DNA from: Rugalucina vietnamica
Taxonomy: Eukaryota > Mollusca > Bivalvia > Lucinida > Lucinidae
Assembly: GCA_964017185.1 (NCBI GenBank)
Contig: OZ024869.1
Span: 68,790,315-68,854,314 of the forward strand
Length of the DNA: 64,000 nt
Reading direction: 5' to 3'
The notes below the pieces were generated by a model that saw nothing but the letters and a program-made list of their open reading frames with translations, ran no database searches and was not told where the DNA came from. Shown here one piece after another: positions 1 to 10,643 of the stretch. The position numbers were made by a program, and so were the translations under genes. Each line of letters opens with the position of its first letter. The stretch's first letter is position 1.

Positions 1-240
1 CACTAAAACCCCACTTTTATATAGAAAAACTGGGGTTTGCAGGGGTATACCTAATTTTCTTATTTTTTATCCAAAACATAGATTGTGGGTACTCGTTAGA
101 ACCGCCTCGCCAAGGCGGTTCTAACGTGTATCCACAATCTATGTTTTGAGGAAAAATAAGAAAGATATCATTTGTTTTCTAATGAAAATTTTCATTTTTT
201 ACAACTTATATAAAAATCTGTATACATGAATGATAAGATT
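1..240 (+). repeat. Hairpin-centred repeat family P, copy 1
   Basis: The core is a near-perfect palindrome: cataggattgtgggtac-type arms around agaaccgcctcg / aaggcggttct (about 78-150). It is flanked by a region with ccccacttttatatag and a 3' aaaattttcattttt arm. The left end is cut by the window edge. Confidence 0.75.
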
Positions 241-374
241 GGATATTATTGACATGAAAGATAATAGATTTAGGCAGATATAGCTACACCCATGTCGGCC
301 TATTCAGCACATCTGGTAAAAGTTATTTCCATTAGAACAGTTGTCAACAAAACCTGCAAGTTCAAGCTGTTTTC

Positions 375-642
375 ATTACGAAAACATGCCCATGCAATAT
401 ACAGAGATTTTTAAAGTCGTAAAAAATGAAAATTTTCATTGGAAAATTTTTGCTATTTTTGCTCAAAACATAGATTGTGGGTACACCTTAGAACCGCCTC
501 GCCGAGGCGGTTCTAACGAGTACCCACAATCTATGTTTTGGAGCAAAAATAAGAAAAATAGGTATACCCCTGCATACCCCTGTTTTGCTAAATAAAAGTG
601 GGGTTTGAGGGGGTACACATTTCACAGACATGTTTTCCTGAT
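375..642 (-). repeat. Hairpin-centred repeat family P, copy 2
   Basis: Inverted relative to copy 1. Bounded by attacgaaaacatgccc and acatgttttcctgat, which are imperfect inverted repeats of each other. The core palindrome lies at about 465-546. Confidence 0.75.
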
Positions 643-1440
643 GTTCTCAAGAAAACCAACATCATCTTGTTAAAACACCTGATAAACTGAAGATGGAATG
701 CCTATTTATTTTAAAATTAAACAATGAAAAACTCCATAAATTTGCTCAATATGTCCAGAATTTGATGCATGCCATACAACAGAAAAACATGACACAAATC
801 CCGAGCCTTAGTCTAGGTCATGAAAAATCAATAAAGTTTTATTTCTAACTTTTATGTGATAAAATGAAAAAAAAAAAAAAAAATAGAGTAAATTCTCCTC
901 ACAGCCAATAAATCTAAAGAAAAAATACATATTTGGTTGCATGCTTTCATTCATGTCCGATGTGTTTGGCTTATATATCCCATAATAGTTTCGGCCAATT
1001 TTAGGCACACCAAAGTCATGTGCCAAAACGAGGCCAAAATACAGTCTGTTTCATAGTGGTGTTGTCATTTGGTTTCATTTGAAAGCTAGATAGATAAAGC
1101 AATAAATAAGATTTTTGATAAGATTTTCTGACTTGGCATTTTTCATATAAAACAATTTAAAGCCGCAAGAAGTTTTGAAAATTCATTTTCCCTTTGACGT
1201 CAATGGTGATGTTGCCAAAAAACTGTAAAAATAATAAGATATTTTCTTTAAATAATTGCAGTCTTGAAATGCATGTATAGAATTGAATGAAAATATCTTG
1301 TTTATTGCTTTATTTATTTACCTTTCAAATAACACCAAAATCCTATAAAGCGGCTGAACAGGAGAGGCAGAATAATTTGTAAACATGAAACTACGGTGAA
1401 GTCAATGGAGATTCTGACATTGTGGACATAAATTTGGCAT

Positions 1441-1977
1441 GTCACTGCATGTTATTCTACATTTATGTTTGTCATAAAATAGCTCACATAGCCAATGTTC
1501 ATTGTTATACTATAAACAACGCTAAATAAAGTTTCTTGTACTAGTACATATCTTGTGTTCACATTTTCATAAAAGCTTAACTTGTCAGATGTCAAATCCA
1601 TAGCCAGCACTGTCAGCCACTAGCAAGCTGAAAGGAGAGTATGACACTTAATTTGCTAAATATTGAAAAATAATTTCGTGTTGGCATGTTTTTTACTTAA
1701 AGCAGTCACTGCATGTTATTCTACATTTATGTTTGTCATAAAATAGCTCACATAGCCAATGTTCATTGTTATACTATAAACAACGCTAAATAAAGTTTCT
1801 TGTACTTGTACATATCTTGTGTTCACATTTTCATAAAAGCTTAACTTGTCAGCCTGAGATGTCAAATCCATAGCCAGCACTGTCAGCCACTATCAAGCTG
1901 AAAGGAGAGTATGAGACTTACTTAATTTGCTAAATATTGGAAAATAATTTCGTGTTGGCATGTTTTTTACTTAAAGC
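1441..1977 (+). repeat. Two-copy tandem duplication, 264-bp offset
   Basis: gtcactgcatgttattctac recurs at 1441 and 1705, with near-identical sequence through to the poly-T-like gttttttacttaaagcag. The second copy has small insertions of 4-5 bp. No coding content. Confidence 0.8.
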
Positions 1978-2164
1978 AGCATGTAGCAAAAGCATTAAAA
2001 GGAAATATTCGCCAGCATGTTCCAATGTCAAATTTTGATCAAGGGAGCTGCCATATTGAATTGTGCTTACTTCACGAATGAGTGAAGTTCGGCCTAGTGC
2101 TATTTATTATTTCACTCACACAAAATGAGTGAAGTTCGGTCTACTGCTATTTATTGCAGAAGTT

Positions 2165-3312
2165 TATTTCACTCACTCACTCACTCACTCACTCACTCAC
2201 TCACTCACTCACTCACTCACTCACTCACTCACTCACTCACTCACTCACTCACTCATCTACACTCATCTACACTCATCTACACTCACTCATATTCATTCAC
2301 AAACATGGTCATTTATCTATATCCGTACTCACACAATATCCGTACTCACACAATATACATGCACACTTACTAGCGCACTCACTCACCTATCCGCTCACTT
2401 TATTTATTTAAACAATTCATTCATTCATTCATTCATTCATTCATTCATTCATTCATTCATTCATTCATTCATTCATTCATTCATTCATTCATTCATTCAT
2501 TCATTCATTACCTCACTTGCTCACTCGCCCACTGACATGATCATTGATCCATCCTTATACTCATTTACTTACACACAACTTATCCCGGTCAACTCACCTT
2601 ACTCATTCATTTTCCATCCACATACTCATATATTCACCCGTTCATTTACTCTTACTCAAATACATTTAGATACTCACTCATTTACTCACATACAACCTAT
2701 CTGGGGTAACTCGCATGCGCTCTTACTCGCTCATTCAATCATTCACTCTTGCATTCTTTCCTTCCCACTCACGCATTTACTCACTCGCAATTTGAACCTT
2801 CATCTACTCATATACCCACACTTACATGTTTAAGCACAACCAACACATTCATTCGTCCATTCGCATCCACATCGCCGCTTACCCACAAACATGAGCATTT
2901 ATCCATTCATATTTACTCACACAAAACTCAGCCGGGCATTCCACATACATGCTCATTCGCTTCATTCATTCATTCGCTTCATTCATTCATTCATTCATTC
3001 ATTCATTCATTCATTCATTCATTCATTCATTCATTCATTCATTCATTCATTCATTCATCAGCCAACACACATACACAAAAACGCACACTCACTATAACAC
3101 CCTCATACGTCCAAAATTACGCACAAAAACTGACCTGTACAACTCACATACACATTATCTCACTCATTCGCTTATCCATTCGTTCATTTTCTCCACCGAC
3201 CCACTCATACATTCACTGACTTACTCAAACACTCACTTATTCACCAACTCAAAAATGGAAAAACGTCATCTCACATACTAACATTTACACATAGCTAACT
3301 CACTCACTCACT
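2165..3312. repeat. Microsatellite field (CTCA)n / (ATTC)n
   Basis: Three pure arrays, (CTCA)n at about 2168-2253, (ATTC)n at about 2415-2510 and (ATTC)n at about 2960-3057, sit within 1.1 kb of degenerate tetranucleotides of the same composition. The open frames here are low-complexity artefacts. Confidence 0.9.
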
Positions 3313-3666
3313 CATTTAGAAAAGCATTCTTCATGTCTGTTGCTTGGCCATCCGGGATTCAACTGGTGTTTTTCCTTTGTTTCAGTTTTACAGTGGTAAG
3401 TAAGTAAATAGTTTATAAACATGCCACATGTCCATGTACAAAGCATACAAAACATGATATAAAACAATGCAATTCAGTATAAATTAAGACACACAGCCGC
3501 AAAGTTACGAGACACGCAATACAATTTACTGAGACCATTTCAAATATTACTAAATACGAGTACATGTAAATTTTATGCATATGTAAAATCTCACAAAACA
3601 TAAAACCACATATATTTTTCATATTCTTAAAATGCTTATACTACTTGTTTTCTTCTTTGCCACATG

Positions 3667-3903
3667 TCAAATAAAGTGTATGCAACAATAGGCTGTATCA
3701 GCCTGTATGTTTATATTGTTCATTAAGAATATAAATTTATTTGTAAAATTAAGAGCGTCAAAGTCTGGGTTACATAAAATGGCCCTTTGAAACAACTTTC
3801 TACGCAGGTCATCATAAAAGGGACATTCAAGGAGAAAATGTATCTCATTTTCAACAGCATATTTGCAATGAAAGCCTAGCAGTGGCGTTCTTAGGCTTTC
3901 CAT
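3667..3903 (-). pseudogene. LINE (non-LTR retrotransposon) ORF C-terminal fragment
   Basis: The minus-strand frame reads GFHCKYAVENEIHFLLECPF then YDDLRRKLFQRA. The E-x-HFLL-x-CP-x-Y-x-x-LR pattern is typical of the C-terminal tail of many LINE ORF2 proteins. No reverse transcriptase domain remains nearby, so this is a 5'-truncated relic. Confidence 0.65.
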
Positions 3904-4689
3904 GGATTTTCCACAGCCGTCGATTCCTGAACTTTTTAATGGCCACTTAGTTTATCATAATTTATTTGTTCAATGTCTCTCTACAAACAGTCTCAATAGA
4001 GACCTTGATTTGTTTGACCATGATGCTTCGTTTACTAGTCCAGGGATTCACGATTAAGATCAAACAATCAAGTGTTATGAACCACTATTGAAGTTCAGTG
4101 ATAATTAAATCGCCTGTAAAACTGGTTATGTTTTGGTGTCGATTTGTGCAATTTGTATTTTTTTGCATGTATTGATAATTTCAGTTATATTTATGCTGCT
4201 GAGTGTTCCCCTTTAGGGAAATGGCTGCTCACTCGGCTTACCGTATGTTCCCGCTGTATCAGTACCTATCTGTGATATCCTGGGCACGGAACTTTGGTTC
4301 AGTGCCTATCAACTCACCAAATACAACACAATTTTAAACAATGAAATGTAATTAGTTACAGGAAACAAATATCATTTTTTACCCTTTTCCAACACAAAAG
4401 AATGACGTCTTCTAGCGAAAAACTTCGCCCAGTCAATAGCTATGGTCATGTTGCCGGAGGTCGCATCCATTTTTTGGAGATTTCTATCCAACATTTAGAC
4501 ATCATGGCATACGTAATGCGTTGCAATGTAAACAACTAACATTTTTTTCCTAGACAGCTCAGACTATAAGTATTTTAATGTGGCAATGTTGAAATGATAT
4601 CGTTCGGCGTTGCTTGCCTTTACCAGAATGGACTGAAATAGGCCTGCTGATTGTCGGAATGGATACCCGGAATGAACTTCTGATTCAGT

Positions 4690-4900
4690 TTATTTGTTTG
4701 TTTGTGTTTGTATTGAGATTTAACGTCCCAGTCAACAATTTTCAGTCATGTCGAGGCGGAGACTCTGCTTCCTGGGCATCAACCAGTACCCTGGGGAGTT
4801 AATATGTCTTACAGGGCGCCCCGAGTGGGATGGAACCCAGGGCCTCTCGATTCGGAGTCCGATGTTTTACCACCAGCCCATCGAACTCCCTTTTGATAAG
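4690..4900 (-). mobile_element. tRNA-derived SINE copy
   Basis: Read on the minus strand, a tRNA-like head carries gactccgaatcgagag and a degenerate B box (gggttccatccc). It is followed by a body ending in sequence complementary to taacgtcccagtcaac. A similar body recurs near 10160-10340. Confidence 0.6.
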
Positions 4901-4916
4901 TTTAGAAAAAAACATA

Positions 4917-5030
4917 CAAGGGTCATCCAATAAGCTCTGACAATGGTCACTTTGGTAAGATAATTTATTCTGACTTTATACACCATTTTGGAGATATGAG
5001 ACCATCGCAGAACTTATTGGATGGCCCTCG
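4917..5030. mobile_element. Short Tc1/mariner-type MITE with TA duplication
   Basis: Ends caagggtcatccaataag and cttattggatggccctcg are imperfect inverted repeats, bounded on both sides by TA. Internal length is 114 bp with no coding capacity. It lies at the edge of the SINE copy. Confidence 0.75.
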
Positions 5031-5600
5031 TAATAAGTTAATAAACGTATGGTCTATAACACAAATTTATGCCATACGATAGTCTGTATTCTAAGTATTT
5101 TTAAGCAAGCCATGATTGATTACTATTCTTCTTCCACATCGGTGGGTCGCGCACCACACGCTACGATGTTCCCGACTTAAAACTTGTCATTTTAGATGGC
5201 TGGGACGGGAGTGTTCTTGTATATTGCCTTTGGAGACCTCTTTTATTTTACTAATCATTGCGTTTTTATAATCTATTCACCTGACAGTGATGATTTATTG
5301 AGGTTGTGGCCCGGTATTCCGAGGGCCCTATAGTCCGAGGGCCCGGTAGTCCGAGGGACCGATGGTCCGAGGGTCCGATGGTCCGAGGGCCTGATAGTCC
5401 GAGGGCCCGATGGTCCGAGGGCCCGATGGACCGAGGGCCCGATGGTCCGAGGATTTATAGAATAAATCCAATACCAATATTCTGATTCTCGGACTAGAGG
5501 GCCCTCGGACTATTGGGCCCTCGGACTATCGGACCCTCGGACTATTGGGTCTCGGACTATCGGACCCTCGGACTATCAGGATCTGCAACATTTTTCAGGT

Positions 5601-5604
<4 letters not shown>

Positions 5605-5671
<67 letters not shown>

Positions 5672-5872
5672 GCGCGCACGCACACATGCACGTGCTTTCA
5701 TACATATACATACATACATACATACATACATACATACATACATACATACATACATACATACATACATACATACATACATACATACATACATACATACATA
5801 CATACATACATACATACATACATACATACATACATACATACATACATACATACATACATACATACATACATA

Positions 5873-5908
<36 letters not shown>
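5605..5908. repeat. Compound microsatellite (AC)n-(CATA)n-(GCAC)n
   Basis: (AC)n at about 5605-5668, (CATA)n at about 5700-5871 and (GCAC)n at about 5872-5908. Lies inside the foldback element. The long Cys/Tyr/Val or His/Thr frames are artefacts. Confidence 0.9.
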
Positions 5909-5919
5909 CACTTTTTAGT

Positions 5920-6070
5920 TCAGTTTAACGCCCCTGTCAAGATTATTTCACTCATCGAGACGATGCAAATCAGTAGGTGGGTGAAAGCGGGAGAACCCCG
6001 AGGAAAACCACCTGGCACGCCCGAAAGCAGATCTTGGCTTATGCCACTTGTGACCCAATCGAGCACCATA
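5920..6070 (-). mobile_element. SINE body fragment
   Basis: Shares, in reverse, the ctcggggttctcccg / cccatctactgat body seen at about 48480-48540. The tRNA-like head is not intact. Confidence 0.45.
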
Positions 6071-7490
6071 AACATTTTCAGTCTCTGTTTGGGAATCAGA
6101 CTAAACGTATAGAAAATATTTTACATTTTTAAGTCAATATCTCTCTAAACTAAAAAGTTTAAAACAATTCTGTATGGTTCTGAATTCATTCATCTTTTTT
6201 CGACGAAGTTTCATTGAAATTAAATAAAAACTGAGTGACATAATTTTGGATCATGGTGTTTAATGTTTGATCTACAAAAGGCTGAAAAATTGATTCCCAA
6301 TCTGGAACACAGACAGTCTTCACACGTGATAAACTGATTCCCGAACAGGCAGCATATGTAATTTATGTCTCCGATGAGGAATCAGAATTATTAAAAATAT
6401 TTCATATTTTCATAATTCAATAGCTTTTAAACTAAGCAGGGCTTTCAGAGTTCTTCCTATAGAGTTGGTTGTTTTGAAAAGAGGAGGAAATTGAAGTACC
6501 CCGGCATGCATGGCGATCACATTCAAATGAATTAATTATTTTCCTTTAACCTCCTAAGAGGAACGCATTGGTAGTGGCCTTCAATTGAAGCTCCGTGATC
6601 AGTGGTTGTCAGAGTGATACAGCAAATTACGTGTTGTACAGTGTAATCTTCTGATCCTCGGACTATCGGGCCCTCGGACCATCGGGCCCTCGGACTATCG
6701 GGCCCTCGGACCATCGGGCCCTCGGACTATCGGGCCCTCGGACCATCGGGCCCTCGGACTAACGGACCCTCGGACTACAGGGCCCTCGGAATACCGGGCC
6801 TACACGATTTATTGACTAGTTAGGGATTCAACATCAATACCAAACAACTTAGATAATTTAGGATGGGGGTGCCATGCCCGGCCATGCCCATGTTAATCAA
6901 TTCACTACGTCTTGTGAGAAAATGACAGCTGAAGGCTAATCTCTAGTCCAGCCCTGTTAGCTAAGTTACATGTAGGTAACCGGGAAGCCACCTTTATGGA
7001 AATAGCTACACACTCCCCCTACAGTATGTTCTCTTTGTATAAGTCTATTCTGTTTTACCACCTGTGATTTTATGATTATCCTTTGGTCCAGATTTCACCC
7101 GATGATTGCTTTGTTTTTACTTTTTGTTCCACAGCACTGAGTACGTTGAATAAGATCTACTGGCACAGAGTGGCAAAGAGTAGTCACAAAACTAGCCTAT
7201 ACGAGTTGTGTGCATTTTATGTACGTGGGCAAAGCTGACTTCATAGAGTGATTCATTCCTCAGTGGTGCTGCGGTTTTACCTGCCGTTTTTGTGTCAGAA
7301 GATGTGACTGTATCCATAACATTCAGAAAAATAAATTTAGATCGCACCCGAGGTGACAATCAGAAATTAGTCGACTTGTTATCAGAAGAAAGATAGATGG
7401 GGGGGGGGGTCATAGATAGATCGTTCGCGGATGGGGAAAAAGTTGTCTACAAAGTTTGTACCCAATTTCTTTTCCCTTTGCTTAATTTTA

Positions 7491-9500
7491 GTCCCTCAGG
7501 ACCTTTTTCCACTGTGTTTACTTTGAATATGAAGAAAATTCTACCCGTGGTCGACTGCTCTCTCTCAATTACGCGTTTTGTCACATAAAGCGCTTAATAA
7601 AAACTAGTGAACCCGTCTATACTGACTAGACAATTAACCGCAATCAATTAAATTTATCCATTTTTGACACTCCCCGTCAAATAACGGTAAAATCTAGCAA
7701 ACAGTCTCGATCGTGGTGACTGCTTATCATAGCGCATCTAGGTTTAGATCGTAGATACCCTGACGAGGGGTACAGAAACTATAGGAACTCTATATGGCTG
7801 ACTTTTAGTCCATCACATCGGTCCCATGGGTCTGTTTCTGGTAGTGTGGCTGCAGGTCAAAATTCACAACTCTGTCACAAATTGACTGCACTGCAAAATG
7901 GTTTTCTACACATCGACATATTGATTGTAATCGTGTTCCCTTTAGTATTGGCTTTGGTTCCATAACATCAGAAATTTTAGTCAATGCCTTGAGTGACAGA
8001 TACACACACTGGTCAAGGGAAAAGGTCCCTCAGGACCTTTTTCCACAGTGTTTACTTTGAATATGAAGAAAATTCTACCCGTGGTCGACTGCTCTCTCTC
8101 AATTACGCGTTTTGTCACATAAAGCGCTTAATAAAAACTAGTGAACCCGTCTATACTGACTAGACAATTAACCGCAATCAATTAAATTTATCCATTTTTG
8201 ACACTCCCCGTCAAATAACGGTAAAATCTAGCAAACAGTCTCGATCGTGGTGACTGCTTATCATAGCGCATCTAGGTTTAGATCGTAGATACCCTGACGA
8301 GGGGTACAGAAACTATAGGAACTCTATATGGCTGACTTTTAGTCCATCACATCGGTCCCATGGGTCTGTTTCTGGTAGTGTGGCTGCAGGTCAAAATTCA
8401 CAACTCTGTCACAAATTGACTGCACTGCAAAATGGTTTTCTACACATCGACATATTGATTGTAATCGTGTTCCCTTTAGTATTGGCTTTGGTTCCATAAC
8501 ATCAGAAATTTTAGTCAATGCCTTGAGTGACAGATACACACACTGGTCAAGCGTTCATAACAAGAAACGACATTCATGTATAGGAAACGAAACTGAAACG
8601 TATGAGAATCGAAATTAATGACAAACCAGAGAATCAACAACACTGAAATCTAGAGCAAATTTAAGGGAATCTCTTACAACATACAGCTGCTGACCTTTTC
8701 ATTGGTTTCTTTTTAAAGAAGCCAACTTGTCTTGTCTTATCTTATCTTATCTTATCTTATCTTATCTTATCTTATCTTATCTTATCTTATCTTATCTTAT
8801 CTTATCTTATCTTATCTTATCTTATCTTATCTTATCTTATCTTATCTTAAAAGGTCCCTTTTCCACGAGGGACCTTCACTTTGAATATGTACCCATGATC
8901 GACTGCTCTCCCTCAATTACGCGTTTTGTCACATAAAGCGCTTACTAAAAACCAGTGAACCCGTCTATAGGGACTAGACAGTTCACCATAATCAATTTAA
9001 TTTATCAATTGTTGACACTCCCCGTCAAATAGCGGTAGCAGTCTCGATCGTGGTGACTGCTTATCATAGCGCATCTAGGTTTACATCGTATATACCCTGA
9101 CGAGGGGTACAGAAACTACAGAAACTCTATAAGGCTGACTTTTAGTCCATCACATCGCACTATGGGTCTGTTTCTGGTAGTGTGGCTGCAGGTCAAAATT
9201 CAGAACTCTGTCACAAATTGACTGCACTGCAAAATGGTTTTCTACAAATCGACATATTGATTGTAATCGTGTTCCATTTAGTATTGGCTATGATTCCATA
9301 GCATCAAAAAATTTTGTCATTGCCTTGAGCAAGATACACACACTGGTCAAGCTTCATTACAAGAAACGACATTCATGTATAGGAAACGAAACTGAAATGT
9401 ATGAGAATCAAAATTAATGACGAACCAGAGAATCAACAACACTCTTATAACAAACGGCTGCTGACCTTTTCATTGGTTTCTTTTTAAAGAAGCCAACTTG
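7491..9500. repeat. Tandem repeat, 534-bp period, two near-identical copies and one diverged
   Basis: 7491-8017 and 8025-8551 are almost identical over 527 bp. A third diverged copy starts at about 8860 after a (TTATC)n array (8730-8849). Copies 2 and 3 share extra 3' sequence ending in ttaaagaagccaacttgtct. The identical 66-codon minus-strand frames (7805-8005 and 8339-8539) match no family I know and are probably incidental. Confidence 0.85.
8730..8849. repeat. (TTATC)n pentanucleotide microsatellite
   Basis: About 24 units of cttat, between the second and third copies of the 534-bp repeat. A stub of the same unit follows the third copy at about 9500. Confidence 0.95.
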
Positions 9501-10159
9501 TCTTATCTTATCGGTAATTGATCGACACTGTCTATCTTAAATGATGTGGCGTGTCAACGGGCCAGTTTTTCGGGAACTCGTAGACCCTAATCATTTTTTT
9601 TGGTAAGTACAATATTTTCGTAGCTACCAGCGGCTGTAAACAATATGGCGGACTGAAAGCAGCAGGTGCTCGATTTTAACATACATTCTCTCCTTACTGA
9701 TGCACGAAATAAGTCTAATCCATAGATTATTGAAGTTATAGTCATAAAATACAATGAAGTCGATTTCAGAGTGATTAATATTGGGTAGCCATATTGTTTG
9801 AATAAATCATGTGTTTTCGCGACACAAGTTTTAAGATTTTTTTTCTAGTGTGAATTATCGCGGGATGTTGGAGGGTAGATCAAGCCTATCAGCAGTTACC
9901 CTATGCAATTCACAATTAGCTTGCAATGTAGTCATCCTTGCAAACTTCTGCTGTAATGATTGCTGGTTGCCGTTATTGTTGATTCGCTGCACATCACTTT
10001 GATGCAAATCCATCCAGAAAAAAGGAAGCATTTAATATGCTTTATGGAGAGACTTCACTGACAACATCACACACTTACATTTGATCACATAAGAATAGGG
10101 ATCAGAAAGACACATAATTAAGTTAATCAATTTAATTGAATTCTTGTTACATTTTGTGA

Positions 10160-10345
10160 AGTCAAGTATATTTTGTATTGAGACAATTTTTCAGTCATGT
10201 CGGGACGGAGCTAACGCTTCCTGGGTTTAACCAGTACTGTAGGGAGTTAATATGTCTTGCTCAAGGACACAGCACGGTGCGTGTGGGGATCGAACCCAGG
10301 ACCTCTCGATTCGGAGTCCGACGCTCTACCAGTATATGCAACCAT
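10160..10345 (-). mobile_element. tRNA-derived SINE copy upstream of exon 1
   Basis: The minus strand shows ggtagagcgtcggactccga, then gggttcgatcccc, a good pol III B-box match. The 3' part shares cagtcatgtcg-gacgg with the copy at 4690. It lies about 100 bp upstream of the exon 1 acceptor. Confidence 0.65.
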
Positions 10346-10438
10346 TCTAGCAACACACTGGCTGAAAAAAAAAATCCCCTGGTTCATGCCCCCATTTTAA
10401 ATTACAAGAAAAAAACATGATATGCTTAATTATTTCAG

Positions 10439-10643
10439 ATTGATGATTGAATATGGCGGGTCGTGAAATCTATCCAAGCATCCGTGATGATCGGAAAACA
10501 TTCCGACATGGCACAAATCGCATGGTTGAGATAGCCCTTAGACATGAACTGGATGATGTTGCTAGGAAGTCTTTAGATGAAATTGCAGTGAAGAAGGAAA
10601 GACAGAAGCTCAGACCACTGGAAAATGATGAGCTTACAGCAAG
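10439..10643 (+). CDS. Exon 1 (start codon exon), aa 1-63
   Basis: A good acceptor (tatttcag) precedes a 14-nt leader, so an upstream non-coding exon probably exists. ATG at 10453 starts MAGREIYPSIRDDRKTF. An in-frame TTG lies two codons upstream, but ATG is the natural start. The peptide is helical and charged (VEIALRHELDDVARKSLDE). The donor is aag|gtaatt, phase 2. The promoter and first exon were not identified. Confidence 0.8.

Larger units (their letters stand above)
5302..6805. mobile_element. Foldback element with minisatellite ends, MULE-like
   Basis: The terminal sequence ggcccggtattccgaggg is repeated inverted at the right end (ccctcggaataccgggcc). Both ends consist of about 15-bp units of the gtccgagggcccgatg type. 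The flanking direct repeat gatttattga (5292-5301 and 6806-6815) looks like a 10-bp target duplication, which fits Mutator-like elements (known 8-11 bp). There is no transposase. The interior has a further inverted unit array (about 5495-5580), microsatellites and SINE-body sequence. Confidence 0.7.

Noticed and set aside
2165-3060. CRISPR-like regular repetition
   Set aside because: Units are 4 bp with no spacers, and the context is eukaryotic.
2125-3281. Ser/His/Thr-rich frames of up to 234 codons
   Set aside because: Translations of tetranucleotide microsatellite in all frames.
5595-5911. Long Cys/Val/Tyr and His/Thr open frames
   Set aside because: They translate (AC)n, (CATA)n and (GCAC)n arrays and have no coding meaning.
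7805-8539. Two identical 66-codon minus-strand frames
   Set aside because: Their identity follows from the 534-bp duplication. The third copy breaks the frame and no family is recognised.
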